Positions 16,963-24,455 of a stretch of DNA of 47,916 bases are shown piece after piece. Position numbers and translations under genes: made by a program. Below the pieces are notes generated by a model. It did no database searches. It was not told the DNA's origin and saw nothing but the letters and a program-made list of their open reading frames with translations. The stretch covers positions 1 through 47,916 of the forward strand of contig CAYIHX010000030.1 of the NCBI GenBank assembly GCA_964363305.1. Reading direction: 5' to 3'. This stretch comes from CAYIHX01 sp964363305. GTDB taxonomy: Bacteria > Bdellovibrionota > UBA1018. The stretch's first letter is position 1. Every line of letters starts with the position of its first letter.

Positions 16963-17187
16963 CTACTCTTCGTTTTCCAAATTACTCGTTTCGCATTTCC
17001 TTTTTCTGCCATTTTTCGGGCCAAATTTTTGGGTGCTGAATCCCATCTCAAACAGAATCCTGGCCACACCCTCCATTCGTTCCTGGAAAAGATCGGCATC
17101 TTCGAGAACCGGAGCAAGCTCTATTGGTGGATTCACAATGAGCTTCCGTCGGGCCGAGTTGGAGTCTTTTTTGAAATCACATTTCAT
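16963..17187 (-). CDS. Small hypothetical protein, coupled to the racemase gene
   Basis: 74 residues. Its ATG overlaps the TGA stop of the racemase gene (ATGA arrangement), as do the other junctions in this operon, which argues that it is translated. Composition is basic at the ends and amphipathic in the middle (LAPVLEDADLFQERMEGVARILFEMGFS). Two cysteines; no signal peptide or known domain. It would be the last gene of the leftward operon beginning at 19497. Confidence 0.45.
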   Translation of the reverse strand: MKCDFKKDSNSARRKLIVNPPIELAPVLEDADLFQERMEGVARILFEMGFSTQKFGPKNGRKRKCETSNLENEE

Positions 17188-17924
17188 TCATACGCCAATT
17201 GTCCACCGTTACGCCGTCTCAGCCATCGCGCCACAATTGCTTTCGCCAAACAATGAGACGCATCGACAATCGGTATTGCTGTTCGAGCATGGACTGCGAC
17301 ACCACTGAGATCGAGGCAGGCCAGGACGATTGTGTCGACGTCGGCGGTATGGGCCTGATCCATGAGACCGGCCCAGAGTTGTTCAAAGAGCCTCGGGTCC
17401 GTTGAATCGCGAGTGGCACTCAGAAGCCGATCAATGTCAGATTGCCAGTCGATATCGACCACTTCAATTCCGCGCGCTCTCAGGCAGGAATGATAAACCC
17501 CTGACTCAGTGGTGGGCCGTGCGGCGATCAAGGCCACCTTGCCGACGTTTTTGGGAATGGCCGTAACCGTCAATTCAACCATGTTCAGCAAAGGTACTCG
17601 AACGCCTTGTTTGAGATTCAGGTAGTATACGTGCGCCGTATTGCAGGCAATGGCCAGAAAATCGACTCCGCTCCGTTCCAGATGTTGAAGCCCATCCCTA
17701 ATCGCGTTTTCAAGAGCTGCGTGGTCGACCGGTCGATCCTCATAGAACGGGGCAGGTTGAGAGCAGATCATGATTCTCGGAAAATCAATGTCATGTCGCG
17801 CGCCGTACTGACGTTGGCATTCAGTAATGACAAGATCGATAAAGGGGGACGTCGATCGCGGGCCCATCCCGGCCAATATTCCGATGGTTAGTGGGATCGC
17901 AGGATTCTCTTTATATTCATTCAT
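17184..17924 (-). CDS. Aspartate/glutamate racemase-family protein
   Basis: 246 residues. N-terminal GILAGMGPRSTSPFIDLV is the family opening; the first catalytic cysteine is in IACNTAH (about residue 94) and the second in VLACLDLSG (about residue 203), where the usual motif is GCTE. The Glu/Asp racemase fold needs both cysteines, so it should be active. The usual T-E after the second cysteine is replaced by L-D, which may alter the substrate. It lies 3 bases after a GNAT gene in a tight leftward operon, suggesting D-/L-amino-acid conversion linked to acetylation. Maleate isomerase or hydantoin racemase relatives are alternatives. Confidence 0.85.
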   Translation of the reverse strand: MNEYKENPAIPLTIGILAGMGPRSTSPFIDLVITECQRQYGARHDIDFPRIMICSQPAPFYEDRPVDHAALENAIRDGLQHLERSGVDFLAIACNTAHVYYLNLKQGVRVPLLNMVELTVTAIPKNVGKVALIAARPTTESGVYHSCLRARGIEVVDIDWQSDIDRLLSATRDSTDPRLFEQLWAGLMDQAHTADVDTIVLACLDLSGVAVHARTAIPIVDASHCLAKAIVARWLRRRNGGQLAYE

Positions 17925-17927
17925 CTT

Positions 17928-18431
17928 TTAAATCCGAGATACGAGCTGCTTGCGAAACACCACAAAGCCTGACCGTTCAGCCACTTTATCGTAGAGCTTC
18001 ATTGCGACCAGATTGGTCTCGTGTGTCTGCCAGTAAACGCGCGTCGAACCACTTAACTCCGCTTGTTCATAGATAGCGTTTATCAGGGCCCTGCCGACTC
18101 CCATGCCGCGTGATTTTTCCTCAGTGAAGAGGTCCTGCAAATAGCAGGCGGGGCCAATCATTGCGGTATTGCGATGAAAGAGATAGTGCGCCAAGCCAAT
18201 CAACTTTCCATCCACCTCAGCAACTAATGCGCGCATCGGCTCGTAAGCATCAAAGAAGCGCGCCCACGTTGTTTGCGTTATCCCTGTGTGTAGTTTGGCC
18301 GCGCCGATTCGTCCGTAAAATTTATTATAGCCTTCCCAGAGCGGTAGCCACTGATCAAAGTCTTCGCGGACTACAAAGCGAATGATTGATAAATCTGATG
18401 CCCCGGTTCCTACATCTCTGTTTACTTTCAT
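17928..18431 (-). CDS. GNAT-family N-acetyltransferase (A)
   Basis: 167 residues. The acetyl-CoA-binding motif A is visible as LQDLFTEEKSRGMGVGRALI (about residues 103-122, the R/Q-x-x-G-x-G/A pattern), followed by AIYEQAELSGSTRVYWQTHE and NLVAMKLYDKV, typical of the last helices. It acetylates an amine, perhaps an amino acid or polyamine given the neighbours. Its ATG overlaps the stop of the upstream acetyltransferase gene by four bases, so the two are translated together. Confidence 0.9.
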   Translation of the reverse strand: MKVNRDVGTGASDLSIIRFVVREDFDQWLPLWEGYNKFYGRIGAAKLHTGITQTTWARFFDAYEPMRALVAEVDGKLIGLAHYLFHRNTAMIGPACYLQDLFTEEKSRGMGVGRALINAIYEQAELSGSTRVYWQTHETNLVAMKLYDKVAERSGFVVFRKQLVSRI

Positions 18432-18880
18432 GGTATGGGGTTCTCCTGATAAATACGTGGACGAGCTATTTCCATGAATCTTTCAGGTGCGGCAAGTCGT
18501 TTGAATCCAAACTTTTCATACAAACCGTGCGCGTCACGGGTTGCGAGCACCCAACGCCTGAGTCCCTGAAGATCGGGGTACGAGCGAATGCACTCCATCA
18601 ACCACTTCGAGAGTCCGTGTTTTCGGCAATCCGCCACTATGAAAACGTCTGCCAAATACGCAAATGTGGAAAAGTCGCTCACGACTCTCGCGAATCCCAC
18701 TTGAGTTTTTCCATCATAGACTCCGAAACAGAGTGATCCCTGAATGGATTTTTTAACCGTCTCAATTGGAATCCCTTCGGACCAATAGAAACAAGACAAG
18801 AAGCTGTGAACCGTGGCGAGATCGAGTCGGTCCCGATCGGTTGAGATGCTAAATGGGCCCTTGTTCCATTCCCGAGTCAT
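18428..18880 (-). CDS. GNAT-family N-acetyltransferase (B)
   Basis: 150 residues with GNAT features: VGFARVVSDFSTFAYLADVF, then VIADCRKHGLSKWLM, where the motif A glycines are partly replaced (RKHGLSKWL), and ATRDAHGLYEKFGFKRL at the C-terminus, a hallmark of the fold. It is not closely like its neighbour 17928-18431, so the pair is not a recent duplication. Four-base overlaps join it to the genes on both sides. Confidence 0.88.
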   Translation of the reverse strand: MTREWNKGPFSISTDRDRLDLATVHSFLSCFYWSEGIPIETVKKSIQGSLCFGVYDGKTQVGFARVVSDFSTFAYLADVFIVADCRKHGLSKWLMECIRSYPDLQGLRRWVLATRDAHGLYEKFGFKRLAAPERFMEIARPRIYQENPIP

Positions 18881-19497
18881 TTTTGAGTACTCTCAATCGA
18901 GGCTTCGACCTCTTGGGCCGCACGAAGGTCATTGGGAGTGCCGCGCTCACGAAGTCGCTTTGCCACTTGCCTTCGGCTTGCCTCAGGTCGGTTTTGTCCG
19001 AGCTTCCACTTTGTTCGTGAGGAGGTGGGAGTCAGACGGATGATGACAAGTGCATCAAAACTTTTTTTATAAAGAGATGAGCCAGGATCGAGAGGAACGT
19101 ATTGTCCCTCTGGCTGGTAATGGTCCATCATTTTCTGAAGGGCATCCCTGAGCAATTCCGGCGTGTCCGATACTTCGGCCTGGCAATCAAACTCTGCGTA
19201 TCGGTAATAAGAAGTCGCTGCGCCTGCATAGTTTTCGTCAACCCAATAGGACGGGATCACGGACAAAAACTCCTCAAAAACCACGAGAGCGTTTGGATTG
19301 CTCTTCAAGTCATGAACTTGTTCATCGAGCCTATTAAGATGCAGAATGAAAGATTGACCATCAAAGAAGTGATTAAAAATTCCGTAGTGCGTCTTCTTAT
19401 CCGAGGTCATGGTGATGATCCGGCAGGATGCCTGACTCCTGATAAAGTCTTCCACATTCTTTTGATCAGTCTGTTCGTAAATCGGATAGAACCTCAT
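18877..19497 (-). CDS. PaiB-like FMN-binding split-barrel protein
   Basis: 206 residues from the ATG at 19497, chosen for the AGGGG site six bases before it. It matches the PaiB/FMN_bind_2 pattern: start FYPIYEQTDQKNVEDFI, then HYGIFNHFF, LHLNRLDEQVHDLKSNPNALVVF with the conserved HLxRxN-like run, and IPSYWVDENYAGAATSYYRY. In Bacillus, PaiB pairs with the polyamine acetyltransferase PaiA. Here two acetyltransferases follow it in the same operon, so it probably works with them. It was once described as a negative regulator; an FMN enzyme role is equally likely. It is divergent from the MocR gene. Confidence 0.88.
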   Translation of the reverse strand: MRFYPIYEQTDQKNVEDFIRSQASCRIITMTSDKKTHYGIFNHFFDGQSFILHLNRLDEQVHDLKSNPNALVVFEEFLSVIPSYWVDENYAGAATSYYRYAEFDCQAEVSDTPELLRDALQKMMDHYQPEGQYVPLDPGSSLYKKSFDALVIIRLTPTSSRTKWKLGQNRPEASRRQVAKRLRERGTPNDLRAAQEVEASIESTQK

Positions 19498-19613
19498 TGT
19501 TTCCCCTCGAAAAGAACATAACGATGCAGACAACTATAGTCCTATCTGGTAGAAGAGGAAGGACCATATATTATAATTAGGTTCGACCAGAAGAGAGCCA
19601 GGGTCAAGAAGAC
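19498..19613. promoter_or_regulatory. Divergent promoter region between paiB-like and mocR-like genes
   Basis: 116 bases with AT-rich promoter-like sequence, including TATAAT at 19572-19577. MocR regulators normally bind the gap between their own gene and the divergent target operon, so this is the expected control point for both directions. I could not make out a clear direct repeat for the binding site. Confidence 0.4.
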
Positions 19614-21059
19614 ATGAGAGAACTCACATTAACGATATCGAAGCGAAAACAGGCACCTTACCTCAACATCGCTGATGCAATTCGCGAAGCGATTCGGACG
19701 GGTCAAGTCAGACCGGGCGAATCGCTCCCCTCGACCCGCGCCCTGGGTATCTCGGTGAGGGCCCACCGCCATACCGTAATGTCTGCTTTAGACGAGTTAG
19801 TGGCCGAGGGTTGGCTCGTTGCGAGACAAAGAAGCGCTTATCAAGTTGTCGACACACTTCCCGCAGGATTTTTTGAGGTTAAGAAGCCAGCCAGTATTGG
19901 CCAAAAAGATACACATTGCTTCAAATTCGCCCGTGATTTGAAGCTTCCGCCACTAGTTTCGTTGAGTGAGATGAAGTTCAACTTCAAAAGCGGGATTCCC
20001 GATCTTCGTCTGTTTCCTCATCAAGAGTTCAAATCCTGTCTTTCGGATTCTATCAAGCGTGGTGGAGCGAACCTCATGGAGTATGGTGATGTAGAGGGGC
20101 ACAGACCTTTCATCGCTGAACTTAAAACCTATTTGCGCAGAGTGCGTGCGATTTCAGATCGTGAAATCATTGTTACTCATGGCTCCCAAGAGGCCATTTT
20201 CTTGATTGGCCAACTTCTACTAGCGCCAGGAGACCGCGTTGCCGTGGAGCAGCTTGGATATCCGCCTGCATTTGGAGCATTGCGAGCAACAGGAGCAGAG
20301 CTTGTGCCGATTAGAATGGATCGCGAAGGCCTTGACCCAGACCATTTAGAAGCGTGCCTTCGCAAAGGCAAAGTGCGCTTGATCTATGTGACTCCGCTTC
20401 ATCAATATCCAACGACGGTCACACTTCCTCTCTCGCGCAGGTTGAAGCTCTATGAGCTGGCAGTGAAGTATCGCGTGCCCATCCTCGAAGATGATTACGA
20501 CCACGAATACCATTACCGCTGTCAGCCGATTGCGCCTTTAGCAGCGGACGACCCGGCCGGACTTATCTTGTATGTCTCGACATTCTCCAAAGTCTTTAAT
20601 CCCTCGGCGCGTCTGGGATTTATGGCCGTGCCGAAGACGCTCGTTTCACCCATTAGCAATCTCAAGCGGATCGTGAGCCGCCAGAATGATCTTTTGCTTC
20701 AAGATGCGCTCGCTCGCTGGATGAAGTCCAGTGGTTTCGAGCGACATCTTCGTCGTACACGCCGCTCTTATGAAGAGAGACGCGATACCTTGATCAAATG
20801 TTTGGAAGCAGCGAAGGCCAAAGGAGTCGATCTCTCTTGGGAGGTGCCCGATGGTGGAATGGCCGTTTGGGTCAAGACGTCGCGGGACTCCGCGAAGATC
20901 GCCGAAAAAGCGAGGTCACTTGGAATATACGTTGGGCACGAGGCGGAGTTTCAAGTTGAGGAATCCAAAGGAAGAGGAATTCGCCTGGGATTCGCTCGTC
21001 AAAAACCGGAAGAAATCTCACGGGGAATGGAACTATTTATCAAATCGGTCATGGCATGA
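19614..21059 (+). CDS. MocR/PdxR-type regulator (GntR winged helix plus PLP aminotransferase domain)
   Basis: 481 residues. N-terminal GntR helix-turn-helix (about 15-80: ADAIREAIRTGQVRPGESLP, STRALGISVRAHRHTVMSA, ALDELVAEGWL) is followed by a class I aminotransferase-like domain. The PLP lysine is in STFSKVFNPSARLGF (about residue 325), the Asp that binds the PLP ring is in LEDDYDHEYHY, and ITHGSQEAIFLI-type motifs are present. Such proteins sense PLP or amino-acid adducts and switch on neighbouring genes. It is divergent from the racemase/acetyltransferase operon and overlaps the cupin gene by four bases, so it is the obvious local regulator. Confidence 0.95.
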   Translation: MRELTLTISKRKQAPYLNIADAIREAIRTGQVRPGESLPSTRALGISVRAHRHTVMSALDELVAEGWLVARQRSAYQVVDTLPAGFFEVKKPASIGQKDTHCFKFARDLKLPPLVSLSEMKFNFKSGIPDLRLFPHQEFKSCLSDSIKRGGANLMEYGDVEGHRPFIAELKTYLRRVRAISDREIIVTHGSQEAIFLIGQLLLAPGDRVAVEQLGYPPAFGALRATGAELVPIRMDREGLDPDHLEACLRKGKVRLIYVTPLHQYPTTVTLPLSRRLKLYELAVKYRVPILEDDYDHEYHYRCQPIAPLAADDPAGLILYVSTFSKVFNPSARLGFMAVPKTLVSPISNLKRIVSRQNDLLLQDALARWMKSSGFERHLRRTRRSYEERRDTLIKCLEAAKAKGVDLSWEVPDGGMAVWVKTSRDSAKIAEKARSLGIYVGHEAEFQVEESKGRGIRLGFARQKPEEISRGMELFIKSVMA

Positions 21060-21409
21060 CCCCGGCCAAAGGAGTTCACTTGAAAATTGAAAATCTCCCT
21101 TTCTGTGTTACCGATTGGAGTCAGATGCCATCGACGGAACACCCTGGCGAAAGTGGCAAGGCACTTTGGCACACCTTTGAGGCAGGAAACGTTCGAGTGC
21201 GAATGGTAGAATATAGTCCTGGCTATTTGGCCGACCACTGGTGCAGTCGTGGGCACGTTCTTCTCGTCATCGAAGGAGAACTGACGACTGAGCTAAAAGA
21301 CGGTAGATCATTTAGGCTATGCTCGGGGCAAAGTTATCAGGTCGCAGATGGAGCCGAACCACACAGATCGCGTACTGAGACCGGCGCGAAGTTATTTATT
21401 GTCGACTAA
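21056..21409 (+). CDS. Cupin-fold protein (DHCW-motif type)
   Basis: 117 residues. The central ADHWCSRGHVLLVIEGEL is the metal-binding/cupin strand run of the small 'DHCW motif' cupin family (here DHWC), followed by GQSYQVADGAEPHRSRT and a short tail. It overlaps the mocR-like gene by four bases (ATGA). Function within the family is not known; cupins beside MocR regulators and racemases often bind or modify amino-acid-like ligands, which is inference here. Confidence 0.85.
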   Translation: MTPAKGVHLKIENLPFCVTDWSQMPSTEHPGESGKALWHTFEAGNVRVRMVEYSPGYLADHWCSRGHVLLVIEGELTTELKDGRSFRLCSGQSYQVADGAEPHRSRTETGAKLFIVD

Positions 21410-21431
21410 TTCGATTGGGTGAGCATCCTAT

Positions 21432-21602
21432 CTATCGGCTGACCGGAAGCAAAAACGGTTTGCCCCACTTCGAGGCCTGCGAGTCCTTGATGAGATGAAG
21501 CTGTGCCACCCGGACCTCGCGCAGAATCCGGGGAAGTTGCCCCGTCGATACGGCCAGGACGGCGAGTGTGGCGGCGATCTGAATCAGTTTGGTGATACCC
21601 AT
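21432..21602 (-). CDS. Small protein encoded with the recombinase-like gene (56 residues)
   Basis: A 56-residue ORF starting at ATG 21602 with an excellent ribosome binding site (GAGGAGGT six bases before). It overlaps the end of the recombinase-like gene by 19 bases in another frame. The N-terminal half is hydrophobic (LIQIAATLAVLAVSTGQLP), possibly one membrane helix; the C-terminal half is polar (ILREVRVAQLHLIKDS) and ends WGKPFLLPVSR. A decayed copy of its 3' half is at 28709-28767, which shows it is a recurring unit. Function unknown; too short to be predicted by most gene finders. Confidence 0.7.
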   Translation of the reverse strand: MGITKLIQIAATLAVLAVSTGQLPRILREVRVAQLHLIKDSQASKWGKPFLLPVSR

Positions 21603-22081
21603 GACAATACCTCCTCAAGTAGGTTGGGGTTCTTTTTGTGACGAAGGACAACGCGACGGATGACTGAGTGTTCCCAGGGCGTGCCCGAGCGCGTGCGACG
21701 ACCAAGGCCGTTAAGATGATCGGCGATGTACCGCAAGGTGTGGTCCTTCTGCCTGAGTTGGATGATGGTGCGGACGTTCTCGATCTCGGCGGGGTTCACG
21801 ACGAGTCGCCCGCGTAACCACGAAAAGCCATAAGGCGGGACCCCTTTCGGGGGACGCATGGTCAGTGCCGATGACTTTGGTTTCCTGCCCGCAGCTTTCG
21901 CAGGGACGAAGCCGATGGCCTGCAAGGCCTCGATGACTGTGGTCTTGGGGATTCCGGTCTCGCGAACAATCTGGCGTAAGGACTGCCCCGAACGATAAAG
22001 CTCGGCGCACTTCTGAGAAATTCCCTGCCTTGTGGCTCTGAAGAACTCTATAAAATCGTGGGATTGGTGGTGCTCGGACAT
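21584..22081 (-). CDS. Recombinase-domain DNA-binding protein lacking a catalytic domain
   Basis: 165 residues from the ATG at 22081 (GTGAGGA before it). The N-terminal part is a helix-turn-helix (about 25-60: ELYRSGQSLRQIVRETGIPK, then TVIEALQAIGF). The C-terminal part follows the large-serine-recombinase 'Recombinase' pattern: PPYGFSWLRGRLVVNPAEIE, VRTIIQLRQKDHTLRYIADH, LNGLGRRTRSGTPWEHSVIR. The resolvase catalytic domain (Ser nucleophile) is absent, so it can bind DNA but not cut it. It is coupled to the 56-residue ORF. It may be a domesticated or accessory element protein, a regulator, or half of a split recombinase. Confidence 0.72.
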   Translation of the reverse strand: MSEHHQSHDFIEFFRATRQGISQKCAELYRSGQSLRQIVRETGIPKTTVIEALQAIGFVPAKAAGRKPKSSALTMRPPKGVPPYGFSWLRGRLVVNPAEIENVRTIIQLRQKDHTLRYIADHLNGLGRRTRSGTPWEHSVIRRVVLRHKKNPNLLEEVLSWVSPN

Positions 22082-22088
22082 TGTGTCC

Positions 22089-22105
22089 TCACCCCGACCA
22101 TTTTT
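22089..22105 (+). repeat. Candidate attachment site, right (copy of tRNA-Pro 3' end)
   Basis: TCACCCCGACCATTTTT matches the tRNA-Pro 3' end plus following T run at 16894-16910 in 16 of 17 bases, on the same strand. It falls in the leader of the recombinase-like gene. The remainder of the gap 22106-22292 holds an AT-rich stretch with a 7-bp inverted repeat (ACTTAAG at 22152-22158 and CTTAAGT at 22163-22169), and no gene. Confidence 0.45.
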
Positions 22106-22292
22106 CTTAAAAAACATAAAACCACCGTCGTCCCAATTTGTTGAAACTGTTACTTAAGGGTTCTTAAGTTGGCTTTCTGTTTTTAATAACTAATTTTTTC
22201 TGTACGTGTTTCGCAAACTGCAGAATTTTCGAAGCGCGATTGCTCCTACTTGGAGCCGCCCTCGAGCTTTTCGCGTAGAAGAGCCTGACAGT

Positions 22293-23267
22293 TCAGTGTC
22301 CCTCGCTCATTCCGCCGAGCAGATCCTTTTTAATATCCTCAGACATCGGGTTCGGACCGACCCAGACATCAAGCATCGCTGCAGCTAGAGATGCGCTTGG
22401 AATGGAGTCCTTGAGTTGACCCTTAACAGAGATAGAAAGACGACCCGGGTAAATAGTAAACTCCAGTAGGTCTCCCGAAGAGAGGTCCTCGAAAGCCTCT
22501 CCTAGTCGAGCGGTCGAGGCTACCAGCTCATCGCAGTGACTCTGACAGCTTTCACGAATCTGTTTGCTCCAAGTTCTGGCTAGTCGGTCCTTGCCCACAT
22601 TTTTTAGAAAGCGCACCCGGATGTGTTTGACCTGGGACGACTTCAAGATCTGCGCATAATTGCCGGTTCTTGCCTCAAGATAAAAACCAGCGGCGAAAGC
22701 TTTAATTTTTAGAAAAGATACCGTACGAACGGTTTTCCCGTTGAGAAACAGTTGTTTTCCAACGACCATCACAGTTTCAGGAGTTTTCGCAAGTTCAGAT
22801 TCCGACGCCAAAAGAGTCGAAGGGTGGGCGGCAAAAGACAATAAGACGAAGACTCCTCCCAATAGGCCTCCGCGAAGTAGTTTGCCGTTCAGCAAGAACG
22901 CAATTCCAAACCAGACCCCAGAGCGGACTGCCATTGCGAGGACTGTGCGCATTTCATAGGGTCGCTCCGCTGCGATATGGACTACCAATAGCGCGAAGAA
23001 GATTAGGGTCGCTCCTGCGATCGCGCTGGCCATCCATCGAGCCCAAGAACGAGTCCGCAGGATTCCGATCCCGGTCACAACATAGAAAAAGCCCGCAAAA
23101 AAGTTGAACCAGAGAATGAAAGGGATGTAGTTACCTGCGGCTTCTCTGGCCTCTCCCCCGATGAACAGGACCGATCCACCTTCCTTAATTGTGGCGATAC
23201 CGAACAGGGTCGCGACGAGAGCGGCACCGATGCGCGTTAACTTAACGAATCGGGAAGACTTAGCCAT
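22293..23267 (-). CDS. Four-helix membrane domain fused to a chalcone-isomerase-like domain
   Basis: 324 residues, GGAGG 8 bases before the ATG. Residues 1-150 give four membrane helices (for example VATLFGIATIKEGG, FILWFNFFAGFFYVVTGIGI, SAIAGATLIFFALLVVHIAA). After a helix and a signal-like junction (LSFAAHPSTLLASE), residues about 165-320 follow the bacterial chalcone-isomerase-like pattern: VVGKQLFLNGKTVRTVSF, KIKAFAAGFYLE, VRFLKNVGKDRLARTW. Those domains are usually separate secreted proteins, and here one is attached to a membrane anchor. It is divergent from another small membrane protein across a shared operator. Ligand unknown; fatty acid binding is a guess from the fold. Confidence 0.78.
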   Translation of the reverse strand: MAKSSRFVKLTRIGAALVATLFGIATIKEGGSVLFIGGEAREAAGNYIPFILWFNFFAGFFYVVTGIGILRTRSWARWMASAIAGATLIFFALLVVHIAAERPYEMRTVLAMAVRSGVWFGIAFLLNGKLLRGGLLGGVFVLLSFAAHPSTLLASESELAKTPETVMVVGKQLFLNGKTVRTVSFLKIKAFAAGFYLEARTGNYAQILKSSQVKHIRVRFLKNVGKDRLARTWSKQIRESCQSHCDELVASTARLGEAFEDLSSGDLLEFTIYPGRLSISVKGQLKDSIPSASLAAAMLDVWVGPNPMSEDIKKDLLGGMSEGH

Positions 23268-23280
23268 AAGTATGCCTCCA

Positions 23281-23335
23281 TTGACATATTATTATACTGA
23301 TGTATAATTATACGGCCGTATAATTAGCAAGTCAA
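23281..23335. promoter_or_regulatory. Divergent promoters with two overlapping palindromic operators
   Basis: Rightward promoter: TTGACA (23281-23286), 16-base spacer, TATAAT (23303-23308). Leftward promoter: TTGACT (complement of 23330-23335), 17-base spacer, TATAAT (complement of 23307-23312). Both -10 boxes sit inside two copies of ATTATAC-N4-GTATAAT, at 23291-23308 (N4 = TGAT) and 23307-23324 (N4 = GGCC), sharing two bases; the second extends to a 22-bp perfect palindrome (23305-23326). This is the classic form of an operator for a dimeric repressor. The TetR-type gene at 23826 is the likely owner. Confidence 0.85.
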
Positions 23336-23349
23336 AGCGGAGGCAGATC

Positions 23350-23790
23350 ATGAACGATTCAACTCAAAGTCTTATGCCTGAGAGATCTAGAACAGGTCGA
23401 TGGAACATGATCATCGGATTCTGGACCATGGCCGCATTCATGATCCTCGGGTTCATTCTCATTTATCTTCGGGATTTCGCACCAAACGCTGCCGAGTGGG
23501 CTGCCCAATACGGAAGCGGAAAACACTTTGAAACACGCTTAGCTCACGTGCATGGAGCGCTGTTTGGGTTCCTTAATGTACTGATCGGCTATCTGTTGAC
23601 GGCAGTGCCCATAAAGCAGCGCGCCCGGCAGGTGGTATCAGTTCTGGCCCTGATTGGGATACTAATGCCGGTCGGCATTCTGACGGAGGTGCTGTTCGGA
23701 GTTCCGCCTCTTTTGGTCCTCATCGGCGCACTTTCGATGACTGCGGCGATGATTTTACACGGAATCGCTATTTGGAAATGCGCTGAGTGA
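23350..23790 (+). CDS. Small four-helix membrane protein
   Basis: 146 residues, GGAGG 6 bases before the ATG. Four membrane helices are visible (IIGFWTMAAFMILGFILIYL; ALFGFLNVLIGYLLTAV; VVSVLALIGILMPVGIL; LLVLIGALSMTAAMILHGIAI). The loop before helix 2 contains RLAHVHGALFGF, with two histidines facing the membrane, as in some haem or metal-binding small membrane proteins. It is under the twin operator and lies 35 bases before the TetR gene, with which it probably shares a transcript. I do not recognise a named family. Confidence 0.75.
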   Translation: MNDSTQSLMPERSRTGRWNMIIGFWTMAAFMILGFILIYLRDFAPNAAEWAAQYGSGKHFETRLAHVHGALFGFLNVLIGYLLTAVPIKQRARQVVSVLALIGILMPVGILTEVLFGVPPLLVLIGALSMTAAMILHGIAIWKCAE

Positions 23791-23825
23791 ACATCAAGAA
23801 ACAATGAGTGCTGGAGAATAATGCC

Positions 23826-24455
23826 ATGTCACGTCCTTCTCGCAACACAGATTTACTCCTGACTGAGGAAGCTAGAAAAATTCTTCCGAAAACCGGCTTC
23901 ACTGGTCTCAATCTTCGTGAGGTGGCATCTAAGGCCGGAGTGAATCTTGGCATGTTCCACTATCATTTCAAAACTAAGCGAGAGTTTACGCGGCGAGTTC
24001 TCGAAACAATTTACGAGGAATTTTTTCTAGATCTCAGTATTGAAGCCAGCCGGGGTGAAGCGCCTTTAGAAAACTTGAGAAGCGCTCTTAACTCTATGGG
24101 GCGATTCTCGCGCAATAATCGCGCGTTGATCCTTTCATTGATCGGAGACGTATTAAATGGAGACCGTGAAGTAGTTCGTTTTGTGAAAATCAATTTTGGG
24201 CGACATTTTGGCGTTCTCAGTAAAATTATACGCGAATGCCAGAAAACCGGAGCGCTTGAGAAGGAGCCTCTGCCCCTGGTCATAACCCATCTTCTCGGAG
24301 CAGTCGGTGTCCCCCATTTGATATTCGAGCTTCTGGAGAGGTCTTCGGCACGCAAGCCTTTTGGTCTCGCACTCTCTGTTGTACGCAGCGCAGTGCTTTC
24401 AGATGCTGCGATCGCGAAGCGTGTCGAGCGGGCCCTGAAGGGTTGGAGCAAATGA
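23826..24455 (+). CDS. TetR-family transcriptional regulator
   Basis: 209 residues from the ATG at 23826 (GGAG 9 bases before). N-terminal TetR helix-turn-helix (about residues 10-55): TEEARKILPKTGFTGLNLRE, VASKAGVNLGMFHYHFKTKR, with the typical YHFKTK tail. The C-terminal ligand domain (about 60-205) is alpha-helical, as expected. It follows the membrane gene and probably represses its own operon and the divergent membrane/isomerase-like gene through the operators at 23291-23324. Its stop overlaps the next gene start, now a tolC-like pseudogene, so it once headed an efflux operon. Confidence 0.92.
   Translation: MSRPSRNTDLLLTEEARKILPKTGFTGLNLREVASKAGVNLGMFHYHFKTKREFTRRVLETIYEEFFLDLSIEASRGEAPLENLRSALNSMGRFSRNNRALILSLIGDVLNGDREVVRFVKINFGRHFGVLSKIIRECQKTGALEKEPLPLVITHLLGAVGVPHLIFELLERSSARKPFGLALSVVRSAVLSDAAIAKRVERALKGWSK

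Noticed and set aside
21584..22081. An active serine recombinase driving integration at tRNA-Pro
   Set aside because: No catalytic resolvase domain is present in this or neighbouring frames, so it cannot cut DNA by itself.
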